DNA from: Gammaproteobacteria bacterium
GTDB lineage: Bacteria; Pseudomonadota; Gammaproteobacteria; GCA-001735895
Length of the DNA: 35,895 bases
Reading direction: 5' to 3'
Assembly: GCA_024232855.1 (NCBI GenBank)
Contig: JAAEPH010000421.1
Coordinates: 1-35,895, forward strand
Shown here: positions 29,802 through 35,895 of the stretch, one piece after another
Layout: the number at the start of each line of letters is the position of its first letter
Position numbering within the stretch: the first letter of the stretch is position 1
Translations under genes and position numbers: made by a program
Notes under the pieces: generated by a model
Database searches by the model: none
Seen by the model: the letters and a program-made list of their open reading frames with translations, nothing else
What the model was told of the DNA's origin: nothing

Positions 29802-29878
29802 CGGGGCGTAGCGCAGCCTGGTAGCGTACCTGCCTGGGGGGCAGGTGGTCGTGAGTTCGAATCTCGCCGCCCCGACCA
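29802..29878 (+). tRNA. tRNA-Pro (anticodon GGG)
   Basis: CGGGGCG/CGCCCCG acceptor, CCTGC-CTGGGGG-GCAGG anticodon arm, GTTCGAATC T-loop, encoded CCA. Confidence 0.95.
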
Positions 29879-29942
29879 ATTTAAAGAAATAAAAAAAGCC
29901 TCTTACCGAAAGTTTGAGGCTTTTTTTATTTCTTTAAATTGG
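29876..29942. terminator. Long perfect bidirectional hairpin terminator
   Basis: CCAATTTAAAGAAATAAAAAAAGCCTC / GAGGCTTTTTTTATTTCTTTAAATTGG, 27-bp perfect arms around a 13-nt loop. Confidence 0.9.
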
Positions 29943-29973
29943 GCGGGAAGATGTGGACCGAATTAGAGGTTCA

Positions 29974-30154
29974 CAAATTGGCAGGGACTGCCGATTTGCA
30001 CAGCGCGTAGCGCTGCCCGCAGGCCGCTCTCGTGCATCCATGCACTACGCGGCACCTGGGCATCCTGCCCATTGGGTGCCGGCCATGGATGGCCGGCATG
30101 AAATCCTCTCGCCTGGGTAAAAATCCTCTCGATCCCGCCGGTCCGACCTATCGG
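29974..30154. repeat. Tandem short-loop hairpin array downstream of tRNA-Pro
   Basis: CAAATTGGCAG-GGA-CTGCCGATTTG; CAGCGC-GTA-GCGCTG; GTGCAT-CC-ATGCAC; GGGCA-TCC-TGCCC; TGCCGGCCAT-GG-ATGGCCGGCA; GGTCCGACCTATCGG. Confidence 0.8.
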
Positions 30155-30295
30155 GTCAAGCAAAGGGATGACAGTTGTTGTAGCAAGACCTGATTTTACT
30201 CTCCCAGTTTCCGTAATTGCCGAGCACGACTGCATGGACGCAGGAGGTAGAGCAATGCAGGAGCAATTGCCGAGGAATTCGGTGAGCGATGCGGG

Positions 30296-32836
30296 CTAGT
30301 CATCGCTGATTTTTGGTGCGTGATCCGCTCCGCGCTCGTCGTGAATAGACTGGAACGCATCTTTAACGGCCGGATACTTTTCGAGGATCTTCAGCATCGA
30401 ACGCATCGATATCCTGAGCAGGATACAAGGTGTCCTGGCCTTGATGGTTGCCGAACGCACGTGCCTTCCACGTTCAAACTCCGCCAGTAGCGCCGATTCG
30501 CCCATGATATCCCCGTCGCCGAGCTGCGCCACACGATGGGCATAACTCAACGCGTCTGTACGCCATACCTCGACCTTGCCGACAATGATGATATAAAAAT
30601 TATCGCCGGTCTCGTAGGCGCCCATTATGGTATCCCCGGGCAGGAAGTTGATAATGGTCGCATTCTTGCCCAGGTAATCGAGATCCTGGCGGGACAATTC
30701 CTCGAGCAACTTCAGGTCCGTGAGCATCTCGATGACGTCACTGTCGTCGCCCGCCACGGCGGGTTCCATCTCCTGGAGGCGTTCGATTTTCTTGTGCACC
30801 TTGTGTTGCGTCGATACGTAACCCTTGGAACTCAGGTCACCGTGTTCGTATTGATCCTTGACGTGGTTCCAGCCACTGTAGATGGTTGAACGTTGAGCCA
30901 GCAGATCGAGGTAGCGACGGTAGAAATCCGGGAAGCGTACGCGAGCCATCTTCAGGTTCTTGCGGTAATGCTTCTTCCTCTGCTTGTAAATAGCGATGAC
31001 TTTCTCGCGTGCTTCCGTCACGAGGTCATCCTGGCTTTGCAGCAGGGTGATGACGGCCTCGCACATCAATACGTGCGCCAGATTGCGTTGCAGTTGCTGC
31101 ACCATGCGCGTTCCCTGGAATCTGGACATCAGGCTTGACGACCAGCGCCGCTCGCGGATGAAGCGCAGGAAAGTTTCTTCCATGCGTTGAAAAAAACTCT
31201 GTTTGCTGCGTTCGTGCTGGCTTTCGGTTTCGCTTCCCCCCTGGCGCAAGTCCTCGCGCATGTCGTATAGCCGGTTAAGCATATCCAGGTAAATATACTG
31301 ACTGATGTAACCGGTCTCGTAGAGATTTTTAAGTTCTCTGCGTTCGATATGGTAGGCGCGTAACCTGGCGATAAAATCATCGTCACCGTGTTGTTCGGCC
31401 TCCTCGTCAAACAAACCCATCCCGAACGCGATTTCAATGTCGAGCAAGGTTCGTTTGACGTCCATTTTGGGCGCCAGCTTGTTTTGCAGCAGCCTCGATA
31501 AATTGGTACGCAGTTTGTGACGCGCATCGATGAGCACGCTGCGTAATTCCAGCTCTTCTCCCTTCGATAGCTCATTCATTCCGAGACGCTGCATCAAAGG
31601 ACGGATCGTAGGTGCGCTCACCAGCAGCGTGAACAGTACGACACCGATAGTAAGATCGAACAGAAACTGGCGCTCGGGCAGGTCGCTCGGAATCGACAGA
31701 ACCACGGCAATGGCCAGCCCACCCTTGAGCCCGCCCCACCACATGATGTGACGCTCACCCATGGTTACCTGCGGTAGCTTGAACCAGCGAACGGTCAAGG
31801 GTACAAACGTGTATATCGATAGTGCGCGCGCCGTCAATACCAATGCCACGACGATAAAAACGGGTCCGAGACGCGACATGACATCGTCGGTATTAACCGA
31901 CAGCCCCACCATTAAAAACAATAGTGAGTTACAGCATAGCGCAATGACTTCCCAGGTTTCGCTGATCGAATGCGTCGCATCCTGGCGAATGCGCGACATT
32001 CCGAACAGGCGCAATGCGATTGCCGCGCCGACAACCGCCATGACGCCCGATACGTGCAGGCTGTGTTCGCCGACAACGAAGGCGGCATAGGCGGTAACGA
32101 TCGAAGTGGCCAGGATGACGCTGATATTGGCTTTCATCCGGTAGAGCAACTCGCAGGTGACAAAACCGAGGAAGCTGCCGAACAGGGCGCCACCAATAAA
32201 AACGCGCAAAAACTCCAGGAAAACGTTGTCGATATCGGAAAAACCAATGCTGCTACCTTCGACGGCTATGGCGAGCAGAATCGAAAACGCGACGATAGCG
32301 GTCGCGTCATTGAGCAGCGACTCCCCCTCGACCAGCACATTCAGTCGATTGGGTGCGCCGAGTTCCTTGAATAGCGCGACCACGGCTACCGGATCGGTGG
32401 CTGAAATTAGCGCACCGAAAACCAGCGCGATGATTAGCCTGGTATCCAATGCGAGCCATACCCCGAGGCCGACTATAAATGTCGATATCAGCATTCCCGG
32501 AATAGCCAATATCAACACCGCGGGCAGGTCCTTGGTCAACTGGCGCGCATCCAGTGCGAACCCGGACTCAAAAATGAGCGCCGGTAGAAAAATAAACAAC
32601 ATGACCTGCGGGCTGAGTTCGAAATCCTTCAACGGTTGCAGCACGGGCCAGTGTTCGGCCAGGTCGCTCAGCAGAACGCCGATTACGACCAGGATGACGG
32701 TAAAAGGAATGGGTAGCTTACGGCACAGGCCGGTAACCAGCATTGCGATGCCCAACAAAACAACCAGGGCGAATACTGCTTCTGAAACCGGCATGTGGCT
32801 TTTACCTGGGCGATGAAATCCAAAATACGCTCGCAT
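30296..32836 (-). CDS. Na+/H+ antiporter (CPA1/NhaP-type) with C-terminal cyclic-nucleotide-binding-like domain
   Basis: Antiporter TM core (LPALIFESGFALDARQL, GALISATDPVAVVALFKELGAPNRLNVLVEGESLLNDATAIV) and C-terminal LPGDTIMGAYETGDNFYIIIVGKVEVW...GDGDIMGESALL; real start may be a downstream Met (MPVSEAVFALV). Confidence 0.93.
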   Translation of the reverse strand: MRAYFGFHRPGKSHMPVSEAVFALVVLLGIAMLVTGLCRKLPIPFTVILVVIGVLLSDLAEHWPVLQPLKDFELSPQVMLFIFLPALIFESGFALDARQLTKDLPAVLILAIPGMLISTFIVGLGVWLALDTRLIIALVFGALISATDPVAVVALFKELGAPNRLNVLVEGESLLNDATAIVAFSILLAIAVEGSSIGFSDIDNVFLEFLRVFIGGALFGSFLGFVTCELLYRMKANISVILATSIVTAYAAFVVGEHSLHVSGVMAVVGAAIALRLFGMSRIRQDATHSISETWEVIALCCNSLLFLMVGLSVNTDDVMSRLGPVFIVVALVLTARALSIYTFVPLTVRWFKLPQVTMGERHIMWWGGLKGGLAIAVVLSIPSDLPERQFLFDLTIGVVLFTLLVSAPTIRPLMQRLGMNELSKGEELELRSVLIDARHKLRTNLSRLLQNKLAPKMDVKRTLLDIEIAFGMGLFDEEAEQHGDDDFIARLRAYHIERRELKNLYETGYISQYIYLDMLNRLYDMREDLRQGGSETESQHERSKQSFFQRMEETFLRFIRERRWSSSLMSRFQGTRMVQQLQRNLAHVLMCEAVITLLQSQDDLVTEAREKVIAIYKQRKKHYRKNLKMARVRFPDFYRRYLDLLAQRSTIYSGWNHVKDQYEHGDLSSKGYVSTQHKVHKKIERLQEMEPAVAGDDSDVIEMLTDLKLLEELSRQDLDYLGKNATIINFLPGDTIMGAYETGDNFYIIIVGKVEVWRTDALSYAHRVAQLGDGDIMGESALLAEFERGRHVRSATIKARTPCILLRISMRSMLKILEKYPAVKDAFQSIHDERGADHAPKISDD

Positions 32837-33025
32837 CTAACGCATGTCAACGCAGCAATTCCCGTAGCAGAATATAGCGAATGTCCAATCTATCTAGATT
32901 GCCCGCAGATTATGCCGGATTTCAGCAATATCGTACATTGGTAAACTGGCCTTCATTTCGAACACATTTCTCGCTTCACTTGCAATTATGCTAATGGTAC
33001 GGAAAAGTACCCGATAGAGTGGATA

Positions 33026-33673
33026 ATGGCGGACAGGCCGGTTAGGCAACAGGAGGAAAGATTAGTGAGCACAGGGCAAGGTATTAGAGACAAGCTGGTC
33101 GAGGTGGATGATTCGATGCTGATCGTGATCGATGTTCAGGATAGCTTCCTCCACAAGTACGACAACGCAAGGTCACAGGATGTAGTTGCCAGGGTCGTGT
33201 GGTTGTTGCAAGCGGCGATTCTGATGAATGTCCCGGTTGTTGCGATGGCTGAAGACCTCGCCATTTCAGGCGGTCTCAACCAGAAGGTTCATGACGCCCT
33301 GCCCGAGGGGGCTGTCGTTCATGACAAGGATGCGTTCGGCCTGACTTACAATGCGAAAATCCTGGCAGCCGTGAAAGCCACCGGGCGCAACACGGCTGTC
33401 CTGGTTGGTGTGGAAACCGATGTATGCGTATCGCAATCGGCGCTCGGATTGATCAATCACGGATATCAGGTTGTCGTGATCAAGGATGCGGTGGCGACCA
33501 CGGAGCCCGATGAAGAGATCGGCTTGTCGCGTATGCGGGAAGCGGGCGCGGCGGTATGCTCGGTCAAATCCCTGTACTATGAATGGCTGCGTTCCGTTTC
33601 CAATGCGAGGCGCCTGGACGAATTGGCACCCGAACTCGAAAACGCGCTACTCCCCGGCTCATTGGTGTTGTGA
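33026..33673 (+). CDS. Isochorismatase/nicotinamidase-family cysteine hydrolase
   Basis: MLIVIDVQDSFL (Asp), ...HDKDAFG (Lys), AVLVGVETDVCVSQSALGLINHGYQVVVIKDAV (Cys). Confidence 0.9.
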   Translation: MADRPVRQQEERLVSTGQGIRDKLVEVDDSMLIVIDVQDSFLHKYDNARSQDVVARVVWLLQAAILMNVPVVAMAEDLAISGGLNQKVHDALPEGAVVHDKDAFGLTYNAKILAAVKATGRNTAVLVGVETDVCVSQSALGLINHGYQVVVIKDAVATTEPDEEIGLSRMREAGAAVCSVKSLYYEWLRSVSNARRLDELAPELENALLPGSLVL

Positions 33674-33713
33674 CCGCAGCTCGAATCGTACCACCAGGCC
33701 GTAAATGGCAGGC

Positions 33714-34814
33714 TCAATATCCGGTCGTCTTGAGCCGGCTTTTTTGCTCGTGCTCCTCGAGTGCGAGTTGAATCAGGCGATCGATCAAGCCCGTGTACGA
33801 TAGCCCGGATTCCAGCCACAGCTTCGGGTACATGCTGATGGCGGTAAACCCAGGTATCGTGTTGATTTCATTGATGAATATCTCGCCACCTGGCGTCAGA
33901 AACATGTCGACTCGCGCCATGCCTCTGGATTCCAGCACCTTGAATGCGGCAATCGCGGCCTGCTGTACCCGGTGCAGGGTATCCGGTTCCAGGCTTGCCG
34001 GGATTATCAACTTTGCGCCATCGGCATCGATGTACTTTTTCTCATAGGAGTAAAAACCGTCATCGGTTCCGATTTCGCCTACGCTCGATGCCAGCGGTTC
34101 GTCGTTGCCGAGCACCGAGCACTCGATTTCGCGCCCGACAATGTTCTCTTCCAGCACGACCTTGGTGTCGTATTGCAGCGCGCTATCAATAGCGCCATCG
34201 AGCCCCGATGGGTCCGAAACCTTCACCACGCCCACCGATGAACCCATGTTGGCGGGCTTGACATAAACCGGGTAGCCAAAGGACTGTTCGATTTGCTGCC
34301 GCAATTCCTCGCACATTTCATTGCGTCGAATGCAGATGTGGTGCGCCACCGCAATGCCAGCATCGCGCAGCAAGCGTTTCGATACGTCCTTGTCCATTGC
34401 GATGGCCGAGCCGAGGATATCACTGCCGACACAGGGGACATTGGCCAGTTTTGCCAGCCCCTGTACCGAGCCATCTTCACCATAGGGGCCATGCAGCAAG
34501 GGAAATATGACATCGATCGCGGGCAGGGGAGAACTACCCTGCAGGTTGATCAGCACCCCGGCCTGGTCGCCCGGCAACAGTGAGACCGGGCTGTTGCTCC
34601 TGTTCAGCGTGATCAATCGCGGATCGTCCGAGTTCAGCAGCGAAATGGACTTCTCGTTCAGGAACCATGCTCCGTTTCGGTCGATGCCGATCAGCACCGG
34701 CTCATATTTTTCCTGATCGATTGCGTCGATGACATTGCGGGCGGATTGAAGCGATACCTCGTGCTCAGCTGAGCGTCCACCGAAAAGTATTGCTACGCGA
34801 ATTTTTCTTTGCAT
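33714..34814 (-). CDS. ddl: D-alanine--D-alanine ligase
   Basis: VAILFGGRSAEHEVSLQSARNV, HGPYGEDGSVQGLAKLANVPCVGSDILGSAIAMDKDVSKRLL, YVKPANMGSSVGVVKV, FINEINTIPGFT. Confidence 0.97.
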   Translation of the reverse strand: MQRKIRVAILFGGRSAEHEVSLQSARNVIDAIDQEKYEPVLIGIDRNGAWFLNEKSISLLNSDDPRLITLNRSNSPVSLLPGDQAGVLINLQGSSPLPAIDVIFPLLHGPYGEDGSVQGLAKLANVPCVGSDILGSAIAMDKDVSKRLLRDAGIAVAHHICIRRNEMCEELRQQIEQSFGYPVYVKPANMGSSVGVVKVSDPSGLDGAIDSALQYDTKVVLEENIVGREIECSVLGNDEPLASSVGEIGTDDGFYSYEKKYIDADGAKLIIPASLEPDTLHRVQQAAIAAFKVLESRGMARVDMFLTPGGEIFINEINTIPGFTAISMYPKLWLESGLSYTGLIDRLIQLALEEHEQKSRLKTTGY

Positions 34815-35022
34815 GTGATAACTGTCTGTAAATCCAGGTGAGTAAGTGGTGAATTCCGTCAGCGGTACCAGTTTATAGCAGTCACCATAAACTGCGATAC
34901 CAATTCTCGATTTCGGGCTTTGCGGTCACCTTCCTGGACACGCCGCCGGAACCAGCCCGGGCCGGCGTCCACCGGCAGGGAGACGGTTTGACTTCGCGTT
35001 GCCAGACATTTATCGGTTGCCC

Positions 35023-35088
35023 TCAAACCGCCAGGCTGAGTGCGATCCACATGACGACAAACACAAGCAAAAAAGTATTTGGCTGCAT
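35023..35088 (-). CDS. Possible 21-aa hydrophobic small protein (MQPNTFLLVFVVMWIALSLAV)
   Basis: ATG preceded by AAGGTGG SD-like sequence 8 nt upstream; single predicted TM segment. Confidence 0.35.
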   Translation of the reverse strand: MQPNTFLLVFVVMWIALSLAV

Positions 35089-35171
35089 AAGCGCGTCCAC
35101 CTTAATAAAATCTGGCCCCGGTTTGTACTTTTTTGATTTTATGTTTGAATGCAGGCCATTAGTTTTTTTGA

Positions 35172-35636
35172 TTGCGAAATTCGCGGGAAGTTCAGATGGC
35201 AAAACAGGAACCAGGCGAGCGTGACGGGTATCGTCACTTTTTAACCATTACCACTCGCTGGATGGACAACGATATCTATGGACACATTAACAACGTCCAG
35301 TACTACAGCTATTTCGATACGGTTATCAATCGCTTCCTGATAGAGCACGGGGTGCTCGATATTCATGCGGGCGAGGTCATCGGTCTCGCCGTCGAAAGCC
35401 ACTGCAATTATTTCAGCAGTGCGGCCTTCCCGGATGATATCGAAGCGGGCCTGCGGGTCGCCCACCTTGGCCGCAGTTCCGTGCGCTACGAAGTCGGACT
35501 GTTTATCCAGGGCCGTGATTCAGCCGTTGCGCAGGGCCATTTTGTCCACGTATACGTCGATCGACAGGGCGGACAACCGGTCGGTATTCCCGAAAACCTG
35601 CGTTCGGCGTTGTCGATACTGCTCGAACCAGCATAA
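35172..35636 (+). CDS. Acyl-CoA thioesterase (4HBT hotdog-fold)
   Basis: TRWMDNDIYGHINNVQYYSYFDTVINRFL hotdog thioesterase signature. Confidence 0.93.
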   Translation: MRNSREVQMAKQEPGERDGYRHFLTITTRWMDNDIYGHINNVQYYSYFDTVINRFLIEHGVLDIHAGEVIGLAVESHCNYFSSAAFPDDIEAGLRVAHLGRSSVRYEVGLFIQGRDSAVAQGHFVHVYVDRQGGQPVGIPENLRSALSILLEPA

Positions 35637-35706
35637 TTCCCGCGTTGATCGCTAGCCAGTCGGTCTACTGCGATTTAGGGGCCAGGCTACGGATATTTCC
35701 CGGGGA

Positions 35707-35735
35707 GGTTCTCGCGGAGGCGCGGAGCGCGGGGA
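35707..35735 (+). repeat. Partial copy of palindromic repeat family 2 (one arm)
   Basis: GTTCTCGCGGAGGCGCGGAGCGCGGGGAG; no opposite arm seen before window end. Confidence 0.5.
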
Positions 35736-35895
35736 GGATGCTGGGGTTGACGAACTTTGAACCTAGAAAACGCAGTATCGTGTCGAGTTAAATCCAGAAC
35801 CTTGGGATCGGAAAGGAAGCCGTGAAACTGGTTATTGTTACCCAGTGGGTGCGTTCAGCATGCTGAGCAATTCCCACCAGAAGAGGTTAGCCGCC

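Overview
The window looks like chromosomal DNA from a gammaproteobacterium and is mostly housekeeping genes. In order: hemH(-), priA(+), argS(+), a SPOR-domain gene(+), a YgjP-type metallopeptidase(-), a KefB/CPA2 antiporter(-), a sterol-desaturase-family gene(+), an RlmG-like methyltransferase(+), a decayed lemA/DUF2207 remnant(-), a TPR plus L,D-transpeptidase gene pair(-), a Xni-like 5'-3' exonuclease(+), an RluE-like pseudouridine synthase(+), a fructosamine kinase(+), a polar amino-acid-type ABC transporter (4 genes, +) followed by a truncated FAD oxidoreductase and a ureohydrolase, tRNA-Val, the thrS-infC-rpmI-rplT-pheS-pheT-ihfA-merR-like cluster(+), tRNA-Pro, a CPA1 antiporter with a cyclic-nucleotide-binding-like domain(-), an isochorismatase-family hydrolase(+), ddl(-) and a thioesterase(+). 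I see no CRISPR array, phage, transposase or recognisable defence system. The unusual content is mostly non-coding: (i) three near-identical 175-bp full-length palindromes (MITE-like), one forming the 3' end of hemH; (ii) a second palindromic repeat family (GTTCTCGCRGAGGCGC...GCGCCTCCGCGAGAAC); (iii) clusters of short-loop hairpins sharing modules at four loci, two of them beside tRNA genes and one interrupting a duplicated tRNA-Val; (iv) a tRNA-Thr(GGU) anticodon-arm mimic just upstream of the thrS Shine-Dalgarno; (v) a perfect inverted pair of DnaA boxes upstream of priA; (vi) two genes that appear to be internal-deletion remnants. All calls come from reading the sequence and supplied translations; no database search was run.
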